DNA of 45,930 bases from Marinibacterium sp. Its GTDB lineage: Bacteria > Pseudomonadota > Alphaproteobacteria > Rhodobacterales > Rhodobacteraceae. Of this stretch, positions 1 through 8,701 are shown in pieces; within the stretch, counting starts at the first letter, position 1, and every line of letters starts with the position of its first letter. The notes under the pieces were generated by a model. The model did not search any database and had not been told where the DNA came from. It saw only the letters and a program-made list of their open reading frames with translations. Made by a program: the position numbers and the translations under genes. The stretch is from NCBI GenBank assembly GCA_025800215.1, contig JAOXSC010000019.1:1-45930 (forward strand). The letters are read 5' to 3'.

Positions 1-1009
1 CGTCTTCCTGGGCACCATCGTGAAGCGGAAAGAGCCTCATATCTACGTGGCCAACTGGTTCCTGCTGTCCTTCATCGTCACCGTCGCCATGCTGCACGTC
101 GTGAACAACCTGGCCGTTCCGGTGTCGATCTTCGGCTCCGACTCCGTTCAGGTCTTTGCCGGTGTGCAGGATGCCATGACGCAGTGGTGGTACGGCCACA
201 ACGCGGTGGGCTTTTTCCTGACGGCGGGCTTCCTGGGCATGATGTATTACTTCATCCCCAAACAGGCCGAACGTCCGGTGTTTTCCTACAAACTGTCGAT
301 CATCCACTTCTGGGCGCTGATCTTCCTGTATATCTGGGCCGGTCCGCACCACCTGCACTATACCGCGCTGCCTGACTGGGCTTCGACGCTTGGCATGGTG
401 TTCTCGGTCGTGCTGTGGATGCCCAGCTGGGGCGGCATGATCAACGGTCTGATGACGCTGTCGGGGGCCTGGGACAAGCTGCGCACCGACCCGGTGATCC
501 GCATGATGGTGATTTCGGTCGGCTTTTACGGCATGTCCACCTTCGAAGGTCCGATGATGTCGATCCGCGCAGTGAACTCGCTGTCGCACTATACCGACTG
601 GACCATTGGTCACGTGCATTCCGGTGCGCTTGGCTGGAACGGCATGATCACCTTCGGGGCGCTGTACTACCTGGTGCCGGTCCTGTGGAAACGCGAACGT
701 CTCTACAGCCTGCAACTGGTCAGCTGGCACTTCTGGCTCGCCACCATCGGCATCGTTCTTTATGCGGCATCCATGTGGGTGACCGGCATCATGGAAGGCC
801 TGATGTGGCGTGAAGTGGACGCAAACGGGTTCCTCGTGAACAGCTTTGCCGACACCGTGGGGGCCAAGTTCCCGATGTATGTGGTGCGCGCTCTGGGTGG
901 GGTCATGTTCCTCACAGGTGCCATCATCATGTGCTACAACCTCTGGATGACCGTGAAACGGGCGCCGGCCAAAGAAGCCAGCCTGTCCGTTGCGGTCCCG
1001 GCTGAATAA
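1..1009 (+). CDS. ccoN: cbb3-type cytochrome c oxidase subunit I (partial, 5' end outside window)
   Basis: Catalytic membrane subunit of the high-affinity cbb3 terminal oxidase, which reduces O2 to water and pumps protons in the inner membrane. The frame is open from the first base, so only the C-terminal part is present; the GTG at 20 is internal. The GPHHLHYT stretch (about nt 338-361) carries the CuB histidine pair. The [11 protein letters not shown] stretch (about nt 610-642) carries the heme b and b3 ligands. Several hydrophobic helices alternate between these motifs, as expected for a heme-copper oxidase core. The gene is followed 14 bp later by ccoO behind a strong AAGGAGG site, so it is the first visible gene of a ccoNOQP operon. 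The family assignment is secure; the missing N-terminus cannot be described. Confidence 0.97.
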   Translation, partial: VFLGTIVKRKEPHIYVANWFLLSFIVTVAMLHVVNNLAVPVSIFGSDSVQVFAGVQDAMTQWWYGHNAVGFFLTAGFLGMMYYFIPKQAERPVFSYKLSIIHFWALIFLYIWAGPHHLHYTALPDWASTLGMVFSVVLWMPSWGGMINGLMTLSGAWDKLRTDPVIRMMVISVGFYGMSTFEGPMMSIRAVNSLSHYTDWTIGHVHSGALGWNGMITFGALYYLVPVLWKRERLYSLQLVSWHFWLATIGIVLYAASMWVTGIMEGLMWREVDANGFLVNSFADTVGAKFPMYVVRALGGVMFLTGAIIMCYNLWMTVKRAPAKEASLSVAVPAE

Positions 1010-1023
1010 GGAGGGCCGGAGAG

Positions 1024-1752
1024 ATGGCAATTCTCGACAAGCACAAAATCCTTGAGACCAACGCGACGCTGCTGCTGGTGTTCAGCTTCCTGGTGGTCAC
1101 CATCGGCGGTATCGTGCAGATCGCACCCCTGTTCTATCTTGAGAACACCATCGAGAAGGTGGAGGGCATGCGGCCCTACACCCCTCTCGAACTGGCGGGG
1201 CGCGAGATCTACATCCGCGAAGGCTGCTATGTGTGCCACAGCCAGATGATCCGCCCCATGCGGGACGAGGTCGAGCGCTATGGCCACTATTCGCTGGCGG
1301 CGGAATCGATGTACGACCATCCGTTCCAGTGGGGCTCCAAGCGGACCGGGCCTGACCTGGCCCGCGTCGGCGGCCGCTATTCGGATGACTGGCATGTGGA
1401 TCACCTGCGCAACCCCGAAGCGGTGGTGCCGGAATCGGTGATGCCCAAATACGCGTTCCTCGAAGACACGCGGATCGACGGCAAATACATCGAAGATCTG
1501 ATGCGCACCCATGCCTTTGTCGGCGTGCCCTATTCGGACGAGATGCTCGACAACGCCCAGGCCGATTTCCTGGCTCAGGCGGATCCCGACAGCGACTATG
1601 ACGGGCTGCTCGAACGCTACGGCGACAAGGTGAACGTGCGCAACTTTGACGGTCAGGCCGGTATCTCGGAAACCGACGCGCTGGTGGCCTATCTGCAGAT
1701 GCTGGGTACGCTGGTCGACTTTTCGACCTTCACACCGGACGCGAGCCGGTAA
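1024..1752 (+). CDS. ccoO: cbb3 oxidase monoheme cytochrome c subunit II
   Basis: Membrane-anchored monoheme cytochrome c that passes electrons from CcoP to the CcoN active site. The 242-residue product has one N-terminal membrane anchor (about residues 15-38) and a single heme c motif CYVCH (C68, C71, H72). A distal Met ligand is expected in the C-terminal half; MPKYAFL around residue 141 fits. The length matches the family. The ATG at 1024 has an AAGGAGG Shine-Dalgarno site in the 14-bp gap after ccoN, so the start is well supported. Confidence 0.97.
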   Translation: MAILDKHKILETNATLLLVFSFLVVTIGGIVQIAPLFYLENTIEKVEGMRPYTPLELAGREIYIREGCYVCHSQMIRPMRDEVERYGHYSLAAESMYDHPFQWGSKRTGPDLARVGGRYSDDWHVDHLRNPEAVVPESVMPKYAFLEDTRIDGKYIEDLMRTHAFVGVPYSDEMLDNAQADFLAQADPDSDYDGLLERYGDKVNVRNFDGQAGISETDALVAYLQMLGTLVDFSTFTPDASR

Positions 1753-1766
1753 GGGGAGGGGGCGCT

Positions 1767-1973
1767 ATGGAAGAATACACCTTTCTGCGTCAGCTTGCCG
1801 ACAGTTGGGGACTGCTTGTTCTGTTCCTGTTCTTCGTCGGCATCGTGGTCTGGGTCTTTCGGCCCGGATCCACGGCAAGCTACCGCGACACAGCCAATAT
1901 CCCGTTCCGCCATGCCGATGCTCCGGCTGCGGCCAATACAGACCCCGCCGTTAAGAAGGAGGCGCGGACATGA
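1767..1973 (+). CDS. ccoQ: cbb3 oxidase small subunit
   Basis: Small single-span membrane protein of the cbb3 complex (68 residues), known in the family to stabilise the assembled oxidase. One hydrophobic helix (about residues 14-31, [17 protein letters not shown]) is followed by a short polar tail. It lies 14 bp after ccoO behind a GGGGAGGGGG site and overlaps the ccoP start by 4 bp (ATGA), so translation is probably coupled. The family is weakly conserved in sequence; the call rests on size, topology and position between ccoO and ccoP. Confidence 0.92.
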   Translation: MEEYTFLRQLADSWGLLVLFLFFVGIVVWVFRPGSTASYRDTANIPFRHADAPAAANTDPAVKKEART

Positions 1974-2845
1974 CAACGCCGACCGATAAAAAACTGCCCG
2001 GCGATCCGGATACCACCGGCCACAGCTGGGACGGCATCGAAGAGTTCAACAACCCTCTGCCCAAATGGTGGCTTTACACCTTCTATCTCTGCATCATCTG
2101 GGCGATCGGCTATACCATCGCCTATCCCGCCTGGCCGATGGTCAACAGCGCAACCGCTGGTCTGCTGGGTTGGTCGTCGCGTGGCGAGGTGAATGCCGAG
2201 ATGGAGGCCGCCGAGGCTGCCAATGCGGAAATCAACGCCCGTCTGGCATCGGTCGAACTGACCGAGATCGCAGCGGATCCCGACCTGAACAGCTATGCCA
2301 ACAACGCAGGCGCAGCCGTGTTCCGCACCTGGTGCGCACAGTGCCACGGGTCGGGGGCTGCCGGTGTGCAGGCGTCGGGGTATCCGAACCTTCTGGATGA
2401 TGACTGGCTCTGGGGTGGGGATATCGAAAATATCTACTACACCGTGGCCCATGGCATCCGGAACGAAGATGACGACGATGCGCGTTATTCGGAAATGCCC
2501 GCCTTTGGCGAGCTGCTGGAACCCGAAGAGATCAATGGTGTGGTCAACTATGTCATGACCCTTTCGGGTGGCGAAGCTCAGGATCCGTCGGCGGTTGAAG
2601 CCGGTGCCGAAGTCTATGCCGACAACTGCTCGGTCTGCCACGGCGACAACGGCGAAGGCGACGTCTTCCAGGGCGCGCCCAACCTGGCGGATGCGATCTG
2701 GCTTTATGGGGGCGATTACGACACGCTGGTCGAAACCGTGACCTACAGCCGCTATGGCGTCATGCCCAACTGGAACAGCCGCCTGACCGAAGCGCAGATC
2801 CGCGCGGTGGCAACCTATGTCCACCAGCTGGGCGGTGGTACCTGA
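1970..2845 (+). CDS. ccoP: cbb3 oxidase diheme cytochrome c subunit III
   Basis: Diheme cytochrome c subunit that accepts electrons from soluble or membrane cytochrome c. The 291-residue product has a cytoplasmic N-terminus, one membrane span (about residues 33-54, starting WWLYTFYL) and two periplasmic cytochrome c domains. The heme motifs are CAQCH (C122, C125, H126) and CSVCH (C220, C223, H224). The start overlaps the ccoQ stop (ATGA) behind an AAGGAGG site. A terminator follows about 30 bp downstream. The usual assembly genes ccoGHIS do not follow; a choline transporter does instead. Confidence 0.97.
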   Translation: MTTPTDKKLPGDPDTTGHSWDGIEEFNNPLPKWWLYTFYLCIIWAIGYTIAYPAWPMVNSATAGLLGWSSRGEVNAEMEAAEAANAEINARLASVELTEIAADPDLNSYANNAGAAVFRTWCAQCHGSGAAGVQASGYPNLLDDDWLWGGDIENIYYTVAHGIRNEDDDDARYSEMPAFGELLEPEEINGVVNYVMTLSGGEAQDPSAVEAGAEVYADNCSVCHGDNGEGDVFQGAPNLADAIWLYGGDYDTLVETVTYSRYGVMPNWNSRLTEAQIRAVATYVHQLGGGT

Positions 2846-2878
2846 TCCAGGGCCGCACAGCCTGAAGACAGAATTGGA

Positions 2879-2913
2879 CGAGCGGGGCCCCTGGGCGCCG
2901 CTCGTTCTTTTTT
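2879..2913 (+). terminator. Intrinsic terminator of the ccoNOQP operon
   Basis: Stem arms CGAGCGG (2879-2885) and CCGCTCG (2898-2904) are followed by the T-rich run TTCTTTTTT. It lies 33 bp after the ccoP stop and separates the oxidase operon from choX. Confidence 0.8.
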
Positions 2914-2950
2914 GTTTGACGGGACGTCGCCGTGGGCAAGAGCTGCCGCT

Positions 2951-2960
2951 TTTGATCAAA
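2951..2960. promoter_or_regulatory. Palindromic operator candidate upstream of choX
   Basis: The perfect 10-bp palindrome TTTGATCAAA lies between the ccoP terminator and the choX start, about 100 bp upstream of the ATG. Its place in the likely choX promoter region makes a repressor site possible. It does not have the 4-bp central spacer of an FNR/FnrL box. No footprint or second copy supports it, so this is a weak call. Confidence 0.25.
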
Positions 2961-3060
2961 GGACGGTCGTTAACAGAGGTCCCGTTTGCGCCTTTGCGAT
3001 TGCGCCGAGTCGGCGCAGATCCTAGCCTTCTATGAGATAAAAAACATGGGGAGTTCCATA

Positions 3061-3981
3061 ATGACACGTTTCCTGATCGGCACCGCTCTTGGCCTGTCGC
3101 TTGCCGGTGCGGCGGCCGCGGATTGCGGCAAGGTGACCTTTTCCGATGTGGGCTGGACCGACATCACCGCGACCACGGCGGCGACGACCGTTCTGCTGGA
3201 CGCGCTTGGCTATGAGACCGACATCAAGGTGCTGTCGGTGCCGGTGACCTATACCTCGATGGCCAATGGCGACATCGACGTGTTCCTGGGCAACTGGATG
3301 CCCACGATGGAAGGCGACATCGCCCCCTATCGCGACGCAGGCACCGTCGATACCGTGCGGGCCAATCTTGAGGGCGCAAAATACACCCTGGCGGTGAACA
3401 AGGCGGCCAGCGATCTGGGCATCAAGGATTTTGCCGACATCGCCGCACAGGCCGACGCGCTCGAAGGCAAGATCTATGGCATCGAGCCGGGCAATGACGG
3501 CAACCGCCTGATCCAGTCGATGATCGACGACAATGCCTTTGATCTCAACGGGTTCGAAGTTGTCGAAAGCTCGGAACAGGGCATGCTGGCACAGGTCGCC
3601 CGCGCCGATCGCCGCGACGAACCGGTGGTGTTCCTGGGCTGGGAACCGCATCCGATGAACGCCAATTTCGACATGAGCTATCTGACCGGTGGCGATGATT
3701 TCTTTGGCCCCAACCTGGGCGGCGCGACGGTCTATACCAACACTGCGGCGGGCTATGTGGACAGCTGCCCCAATGTTGGCAAGCTGCTGCAGAACCTGGA
3801 ATTCACGCTGGCCATGGAAAACGAAATCATGGGCGCGATCCTGGATGACGGTCAGGACCCCGACGATGCAGCCCGCGCCTGGCTGACCGCCAATGCCGGG
3901 ATCATCGACGGCTGGCTGGATGGCGTGACCACCAAGGATGGTGGCGATGCCAAGGCAGCCGTGGCAGCGGCGCTGAACTAA
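3061..3981 (+). CDS. choX: Choline ABC transporter periplasmic binding protein
   Basis: Periplasmic receptor of the ChoXWV importer, which takes up choline, a glycine betaine precursor and carbon/nitrogen source. The 306-residue product has a clear signal peptide (cleavage after about residue 20, following GAAAA) and the OpuAC/ProX-type fold signature, including DVFLGNWMPTMEGD. I chose the ATG at 3061 because GGGGAG sits 7 bp upstream and the signal peptide begins there; the longer frame starting at 2986 adds a non-signal extension. choW follows after 1 bp and choV overlaps choW, so the three form one operon. The bet genes are not in the window. Confidence 0.93.
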   Translation: MTRFLIGTALGLSLAGAAAADCGKVTFSDVGWTDITATTAATTVLLDALGYETDIKVLSVPVTYTSMANGDIDVFLGNWMPTMEGDIAPYRDAGTVDTVRANLEGAKYTLAVNKAASDLGIKDFADIAAQADALEGKIYGIEPGNDGNRLIQSMIDDNAFDLNGFEVVESSEQGMLAQVARADRRDEPVVFLGWEPHPMNANFDMSYLTGGDDFFGPNLGGATVYTNTAAGYVDSCPNVGKLLQNLEFTLAMENEIMGAILDDGQDPDDAARAWLTANAGIIDGWLDGVTTKDGGDAKAAVAAALN

Positions 3982-3982
3982 G

Positions 3983-4816
3983 TTGGACTGGCTGACTGAC
4001 AACAAGATCCCCGTCGGCAAATGGGCGGCGGGGATTTTCGACTGGCTGCAGGTGAATGGCGGCTGGTTCTTCGACGGGCTGTCGGATGCGCTGGACGCGA
4101 TGATCGACGCCATCCTGTGGGTGCTGCAGGGACCGCCGCCGCTGGTGGTTGTGGCGATCTTCGTGGGCCTGTCCTATCTGCTGCACCGGTCGTGGAAGAT
4201 CGCGGCCTTTGTTGCGGTGGGGTTCCTGTTCATCCTCAACCAGGGCTACTGGGAAGAAACCACCGAAAGCCTGACGCTGGTGCTGTCGGCCTGCGTGGTC
4301 TGCATGGGGGTGGGTGTTCCCATCGGCATCGCGGCGGCCCATCGGCCCCGGCTTTATGCGGGGATGCGTCCGGTGCTGGATCTGATGCAGACGCTGCCGA
4401 CCTTTGTCTATCTGATCCCGGCCATCGTGTTCTTTGGCATCGGCATGGTGCCGGGCCTGATCGCTACGGTGATCTTTGTGCTGCCCGCGCCGATCCGGCT
4501 GACCCATCTGGGTGTCAGCTCGACCCCCAAGGCGCTGCTCGAGGCGGCGGACGCCTTTGGCGCCACCACCCGGCAGAAGCTGTGGAAGGTCGAACTGCCC
4601 TATGCGTTCCCGCAGATCATGGCGGGGCTGAACCAGACGATCATGCTGTCGCTGTCGATGGTGGTGATTGCGGCGCTTGTGGGCGCGGATGGTCTTGGGG
4701 TGCCGGTTGTGAGGGCGCTCAATCAGGTGAACACCGCGCTTGGCTTTGAAAGCGGGTTTGTCATCGTTGTCATCGCGATCATCCTGGATCGCGTCTTGCG
4801 GGTGGATCGGAAATGA
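3983..4816 (+). CDS. choW: Choline ABC transporter permease
   Basis: Integral membrane permease of the choline importer (277 residues, BPD_transp_1 / ProW family). An N-terminal amphipathic part is followed by about six membrane spans. An EAA-type loop, recognisable as EAADAFGATTRQKLWKVELP (about residues 188-207), docks on the ATPase. The start is a TTG one base after the choX stop; no strong Shine-Dalgarno is visible, so translation probably depends on ribosomes finishing choX. The N-terminal sequence MDWLTDNKIPVGKW matches the family start. The 3' end overlaps choV by 4 bp (ATGA). Confidence 0.93.
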   Translation: MDWLTDNKIPVGKWAAGIFDWLQVNGGWFFDGLSDALDAMIDAILWVLQGPPPLVVVAIFVGLSYLLHRSWKIAAFVAVGFLFILNQGYWEETTESLTLVLSACVVCMGVGVPIGIAAAHRPRLYAGMRPVLDLMQTLPTFVYLIPAIVFFGIGMVPGLIATVIFVLPAPIRLTHLGVSSTPKALLEAADAFGATTRQKLWKVELPYAFPQIMAGLNQTIMLSLSMVVIAALVGADGLGVPVVRALNQVNTALGFESGFVIVVIAIILDRVLRVDRK

Positions 4817-5841
4817 GCGCAGTTCACTTTGACAATGTGTCGATCGTCTTTGGCGACAGGCCGGCCAAGGCGCTGCCGCTGATGGACCAGGGGCGCGACC
4901 GGGCCGAGATCCAGCAGGAAACCGGCCAGGTGCTGGGCGTGCACAATTGTTCGCTCAGCGTGTCGGCAGGGGAAATCCTGGTGCTGATGGGGCTGTCGGG
5001 GTCCGGCAAATCCACGCTGCTGCGCGCGGTCAACGGGCTGAACCCGGTGGCGCGCGGATCGGTGACGGTGGATACCGGCAACGGCCCGGTCAACGTGACC
5101 CAGGCCAAGCCGGCCGATCTGCTTGAGGTGCGCCGCCATTCCATCGCCATGGTGTTCCAGCAATTCGGCCTGCTGCCCTGGCGCAGCGTGCGCGAAAACG
5201 TTTGGCTGGGGCTTGAACTGTCGGGCATGTCGCGCGCCGACCGCGCGCGCAAGACCGACGAGCAGCTGGCCCTTGTGGGCCTGTCGGACTGGGCCGACCG
5301 CAAGGTGGGCGAGCTGTCGGGCGGGATGCAGCAGCGCGTGGGGCTGGCCCGCGCCTTTGCGACCGACGCTCCGATCCTGCTGATGGACGAACCCTTCAGC
5401 GCGCTTGATCCGTTGATCCGCACCCGGCTGCAGGATGAGCTGCTGGACCTGCAGGCCAAGCTGGGGCGCACGATCATCTTTGTGAGCCACGATCTGGACG
5501 AGGCGTTCAAGTTGGGCGACCGCATCGCCATCATGGAAGGCGGGCGCATCGTGCAGTGCGGCACGCCCCGAGAGATCGTGTCGGATCCGGCAACCCAGTA
5601 TGTGGCCGATTTTGTGGCCCATATGAACCCGCTGGGCGTTCTGACCGCCCATGACGTCGTGGTCGCCGGAACGGCACCGGATGCGCCCGTGGTGGGCGCC
5701 GACACGCCCCTGGGCGATCTGCTGCGGCGCTTTGCCGACGGGGTGTCGGTGCTGCGGGTGCAGCAGGATGGCGCCGATCTGGGCGTGATCCATCAGCGCG
5801 ACGTGCTGCTGCGGCTGGCGGGCAGCGATTCGGCTGCCTGA
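4813..5841 (+). CDS. choV: Choline ABC transporter ATP-binding protein
   Basis: ATPase that powers choline import through ChoW. The 342-residue product has Walker A GLSGSGKST (residues 60-68), a Q-loop in MVFQQFGLLPWR, the signature LSGGMQQR, Walker B LLMDEPFSALD and the switch histidine in FVSHDLDEA. The C-terminal 60 residues after the ATPase core are a degenerate CBS-like regulatory segment, as in ProV/OpuAA relatives. It overlaps choW by 4 bp. The upstream segment DQGRDRAEIQQETGQVLGV is the usual N-terminal insertion of this subfamily. Confidence 0.93.
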   Translation: MSAVHFDNVSIVFGDRPAKALPLMDQGRDRAEIQQETGQVLGVHNCSLSVSAGEILVLMGLSGSGKSTLLRAVNGLNPVARGSVTVDTGNGPVNVTQAKPADLLEVRRHSIAMVFQQFGLLPWRSVRENVWLGLELSGMSRADRARKTDEQLALVGLSDWADRKVGELSGGMQQRVGLARAFATDAPILLMDEPFSALDPLIRTRLQDELLDLQAKLGRTIIFVSHDLDEAFKLGDRIAIMEGGRIVQCGTPREIVSDPATQYVADFVAHMNPLGVLTAHDVVVAGTAPDAPVVGADTPLGDLLRRFADGVSVLRVQQDGADLGVIHQRDVLLRLAGSDSAA

Positions 5842-5862
5842 GAGAGGGCCTGAAACAGAACC

Positions 5863-5893
5863 GGGCCCGACGCGCTGCTGGCGCGCCGGGCCC
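5863..5893 (+). terminator. GC-rich hairpin after choV
   Basis: GGGCCCG (5863-5869) pairs with CGGGCCC (5887-5893), and CGCGC (5871-5875) pairs with GCGCG (5881-5885), around a 5-nt loop. The sequence after it (GATTTGAC) is a poor U-tract, so it may be a weak terminator or an RNA 3'-end stabiliser for choV, facing the rpsU terminator. Confidence 0.5.
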
Positions 5894-5901
5894 GATTTGA
5901 C

Positions 5902-5934
5902 AAAAAGAAACCCCCGGAGCGGCGCCCTCGGAGG
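5902..5934 (-). terminator. Intrinsic terminator of rpsU
   Basis: On the minus strand CCTCCGAG pairs with CTCCGGGGG (one bulged C and one U:G wobble) around a GGCGCCG loop. TTTCTTTTT follows. It lies 36 bp past the rpsU stop. Confidence 0.75.
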
Positions 5935-5969
5935 TTCTTGTCTTTTCAGCGTTCAAAGCTGTGCGACGA

Positions 5970-6176
5970 TCAGAGAAGACCTTCGCGCTGAGCTTTTTTG
6001 CGTGCCAGCTTGCGGGCACGGCGGATCGCTTCAGCTTTCTCGCGCGCTTTTTTCTCGGACGGTTTTTCGAAATGTTGCTTGAGCTTCATTTCACGGAACA
6101 CGCCTTCGCGCTGCAGCTTCTTTTTCAGGGCACGGAGCGCCTGATCGACATTGTTGTCGCGAACACTAACCTGCAT
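5970..6176 (-). CDS. rpsU: 30S ribosomal protein S21
   Basis: Small basic ribosomal protein (68 residues) bound near the anti-Shine-Dalgarno region of 16S rRNA and involved in initiation. The N-terminus [20 protein letters not shown] and the very basic C-terminus ([15 protein letters not shown]) are diagnostic of alphaproteobacterial S21. The start has an AAAGGTGG site about 10 bp upstream. It is monocistronic, with its own terminator, and divergent from the COQ9-family gene across 114 bp. Confidence 0.97.
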   Translation of the reverse strand: MQVSVRDNNVDQALRALKKKLQREGVFREMKLKQHFEKPSEKKAREKAEAIRRARKLARKKAQREGLL

Positions 6177-6290
6177 GTGGTTGTCACCACCTTTCTAGAG
6201 TATGAGTTGCAAGGAAATTGCAGGAATTGGCCATATAACAAGGTCGACCTAACTTGTCCAGTGGTGCCTAACACAGCGGAGCCCGAGCAG

Positions 6291-6986
6291 ATGACATCCC
6301 CTTATCACGACACGATCGAGACGCTTCTGGATGCGGCTTTGCTGCATGTTGCCTTTGACGGCTGGTCCGATGCGACGTTTCAGGCCGCGATTGCCGATAC
6401 CGGCGTTGACCCTGTTCTGGCCGAAGCGGCCCTGCCGCGCGGCGCGGTGGATCTGGCGCTGGCCTTTCATGCGCGCGGCGATGCGGTGATGCTCGACCGG
6501 ATCCGGGACGCCGATTTCACCGACATGAAATTCCGCGACAAGGTGGCCGCTGCGGTGCGGTTCCGGCTTGAAGCGGTTGATGACAAGGAAGCCGTGCGCC
6601 GGGGTGTGACCCTGTTTGCCCTGCCGCATCTGGCGGCGGACGGGGCCAAGGCGATCTGGGGCACGGCGGATCTGATCTGGGACGCGCTTGGGGACCGGTC
6701 GGATGACTACAACTGGTACAGCAAACGCGCGACGCTGTCCGGGGTCTATTCGTCGGTGGTGCTGTTCTGGCTGGGCGATGACAGCACCGACCATCAGGCG
6801 ACATGGGAGTTTCTGGACCGGCGCATCGACAATGTGATGCAGATCGAAAAGCTCAAGGCGCGGGTGAATGACAGCCCGCTGCTGAAGCCGCTGATGGCGG
6901 GGCCGAACTGGCTGCTGGGGCGGATCAAGGCGCCGATGCGCATGCCAAACCCGGATCTGCCGGGCATGATGTCGCCACGCGACTGA
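6291..6986 (+). CDS. COQ9 family protein (ubiquinone biosynthesis accessory)
   Basis: The 231-residue product resembles the COQ9 family. Eukaryotic members bind isoprenoid lipids and support COQ7-dependent hydroxylation of ubiquinone precursors. Visible family features are an N-terminal TetR-like helical part (LLDAALLHVAFDGWSDATFQAAIADTG) and the conserved core around IWDALGDRSDDYNWYSKRATLSGVYSS. I chose the ATG at 6291 because the family N-terminus begins there; the open frame extends upstream through the rpsU promoter and into rpsU antisense. The Shine-Dalgarno (GGAG) is weak. A role in ubiquinone synthesis is inferred from the family. Confidence 0.88.
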   Translation: MTSPYHDTIETLLDAALLHVAFDGWSDATFQAAIADTGVDPVLAEAALPRGAVDLALAFHARGDAVMLDRIRDADFTDMKFRDKVAAAVRFRLEAVDDKEAVRRGVTLFALPHLAADGAKAIWGTADLIWDALGDRSDDYNWYSKRATLSGVYSSVVLFWLGDDSTDHQATWEFLDRRIDNVMQIEKLKARVNDSPLLKPLMAGPNWLLGRIKAPMRMPNPDLPGMMSPRD

Positions 6987-6988
6987 CC

Positions 6989-7019
6989 CGCGCAACTGCC
7001 CGCGCGCGCAATCTTTTTT
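6989..7019 (+). terminator. Possible terminator after the COQ9-family gene
   Basis: CGCGC (6989-6993) can pair with a GCGCG in 7002-7008, and TTTTTT follows at 7014-7019. The stem is short and several nucleotides separate it from the T-run, so the call is tentative. Confidence 0.4.
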
Positions 7020-7089
7020 GCCCTGCAGCTATAGGCGGCGCCCGGCCGGGCTGCTAGGCATGTCCCGCACAAGGAACAGGAGCAGCCCC

Positions 7090-8079
7090 ATGACCACCAC
7101 CATGCGCGCCATTGAAATCTCGGCCCCCGGCGGGCCCGAGGTGCTGACACCCGCTGAACGCCCAATGCCGCAGGCGGGCCATGGCGAGGTGGTGATCAAG
7201 GTGGCCTGGGCCGGGGTCAACCGGCCCGACGCGCTGCAGCGCGCAGGGCTTTATAACCCTCCGCCTGGCGCCAGCGATCTGCCGGGGCTTGAGGCATCGG
7301 GCGAAATCGTCGCTCTGGGCGCGGGTGTGACGGAATGGTCGCTGGGCGACCGGGTCTGCGCGCTGCTGCCGGGCGGGGGTTATGCCGAATATGTCGCCAC
7401 GCCCGCCGCCCATTGTCTGCCCGTGCCCGAGGGCATGGCGCTGAAAGAGGCCGCCTGCCTGCCCGAGACCTTCTTTACCGTCTGGTCCAACGTCTTCATG
7501 CGCGGCGGGCTCAAAGCGGGCGAGCGGTTCCTGGTGCATGGCGGATCCAGCGGCATCGGCACCACCGCGATCCAGCTGGCACGCCAGTTCGGCGCGCGGG
7601 TCTTTGCCACCGCCGGGTCGGATGACAAATGCCGCGCCTGCCTTGATCTGGGGGCGGAACGTGCGATCAATTACCGGGACGAGGATTTCGTCGACCTCCT
7701 GCGCGCCGAAGGTGGGGGTGATCTGATCCTTGATATGGTGGGCGGGCCGTACCTGCCGCGCAATGTCCGGGCGCTGGCCGATGACGGGCGGCTTGTGCAG
7801 ATCGCGTTTCTGCAGGGCCCCAAGGTCGAGCTGAACTTTGCCCAGGTGATGATGCGGCGGCTGACGATCACCGGTAGCACCCTGCGCCCGCAAAGCGATC
7901 TGGCCAAGGCCGGGATCGCCGAAGCCCTGCGCGACACGGTCTGGCCGCTGCTGGATCAGGGCGTGATCGCGCCGGTGATGGACAGCAGCTTTGCGCTGAC
8001 GGATGCGGCCGCCGCCCATGCGCGCATGGAAAGCTCGGGCCATATCGGCAAGATCGTGCTCGACGTTGCAGGCGGCTGA
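7090..8079 (+). CDS. PIG3-type NAD(P)H quinone oxidoreductase
   Basis: Zinc-free medium-chain dehydrogenase/reductase of the quinone oxidoreductase (zeta-crystallin / PIG3) group, 329 residues. These enzymes reduce quinones or enones with NADPH. The N-terminal GroES-like domain includes GVNRPDALQRAGLYNPPPG. A Rossmann domain follows with HGGSSGIGTTAIQLARQFGA, whose glycine motif binds the cofactor. Zinc-ligand cysteines are absent. The ATG at 7090 follows AGGAACAGGAG; the frame upstream to 7018 has no family sequence. The in vivo substrate cannot be told from sequence. Confidence 0.9.
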   Translation: MTTTMRAIEISAPGGPEVLTPAERPMPQAGHGEVVIKVAWAGVNRPDALQRAGLYNPPPGASDLPGLEASGEIVALGAGVTEWSLGDRVCALLPGGGYAEYVATPAAHCLPVPEGMALKEAACLPETFFTVWSNVFMRGGLKAGERFLVHGGSSGIGTTAIQLARQFGARVFATAGSDDKCRACLDLGAERAINYRDEDFVDLLRAEGGGDLILDMVGGPYLPRNVRALADDGRLVQIAFLQGPKVELNFAQVMMRRLTITGSTLRPQSDLAKAGIAEALRDTVWPLLDQGVIAPVMDSSFALTDAAAAHARMESSGHIGKIVLDVAGG

Positions 8080-8132
8080 GCATCCACGGTTTCAAGACCC
8101 CACAAACGGGGCAACCCTTCAGGAGGTTTGAG

Positions 8133-8627
8133 ATGAAGGCACTGATTTCGGGCGTGGCACTGGCTGCGATGATGGCGCTGCCGCTGGCGGCCAAGGGGCT
8201 GGTGGACAAGGGCTTTGCGTCGGGCTGGAACATCATGATGGATCCGCAGATGGGCAATGGGTGCCTGATCCAGACCATCTATGAGGACCAGTCGGTGGTG
8301 CGCATCGGCTATGACGCGCTGAACAATCGCGGGTATTTCGTGGTGATCGACAAGGATTGGGGCAATGCCGTCAAAAAGGGCGAAGCCTATCCCGTGACCT
8401 TTGATCTGGATGGCGAGATGTTCGACGCCACCGCCGAAGGGATGCGCATCGAGCATGTGCCCGGTGCCATCGTGTTCTTCGACGATCCCAAATTCCTTGA
8501 TGCCATCGCGGCCAAGAAGCACATGACCGTCTTTGGCACCCAAGGCCACGTCGTCATGAAGATTGACCTGGCGGGCACCGCGGATGCGCTGAAACATGCG
8601 CGTGATTGTCAGGCCTCGGCCGGGTGA
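8133..8627 (+). CDS. Small secreted protein of unknown function
   Basis: The 164-residue product has an N-terminal signal peptide (MKALISGVALAAMMALPLAA) and is predicted to be periplasmic. I do not recognise a named family. The mature part looks like a small beta-rich domain with two cysteines, one in GNGCLIQT and one near the C-terminus (ARDCQAS), which could form a disulfide in the periplasm. AGGAGG sits 7 bp before the ATG, so the start is good. It follows the quinone oxidoreductase by 53 bp and is closed by a strong terminator, so the two may be co-transcribed. Confidence 0.8.
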   Translation: MKALISGVALAAMMALPLAAKGLVDKGFASGWNIMMDPQMGNGCLIQTIYEDQSVVRIGYDALNNRGYFVVIDKDWGNAVKKGEAYPVTFDLDGEMFDATAEGMRIEHVPGAIVFFDDPKFLDAIAAKKHMTVFGTQGHVVMKIDLAGTADALKHARDCQASAG

Positions 8628-8670
8628 TCACCGGGCCTGGGGCCCATCGCGAGACATTGACCGGACCCGG

Positions 8671-8701
8671 ACCCGCACGAGCAATCGCGCGGGTCTTTTT
8701 T
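8671..8701 (+). terminator. Intrinsic terminator
   Basis: ACCCGC (8671-8676) pairs with GCGGGT around a 12-nt loop, followed by CTTTTTT. It ends the transcript of the secreted-protein gene. Confidence 0.7.

Noticed and set aside
2951..2960. TTTGATCAAA as an FNR/FnrL box
   Set aside because: FNR boxes have TTGAT and ATCAA separated by 4 bp. Here the halves are directly fused, so it is kept only as a generic palindrome.
2817..3035. 72-codon frame between ccoP and choX
   Set aside because: It overlaps the end of ccoP and runs through the terminator; not a credible gene.
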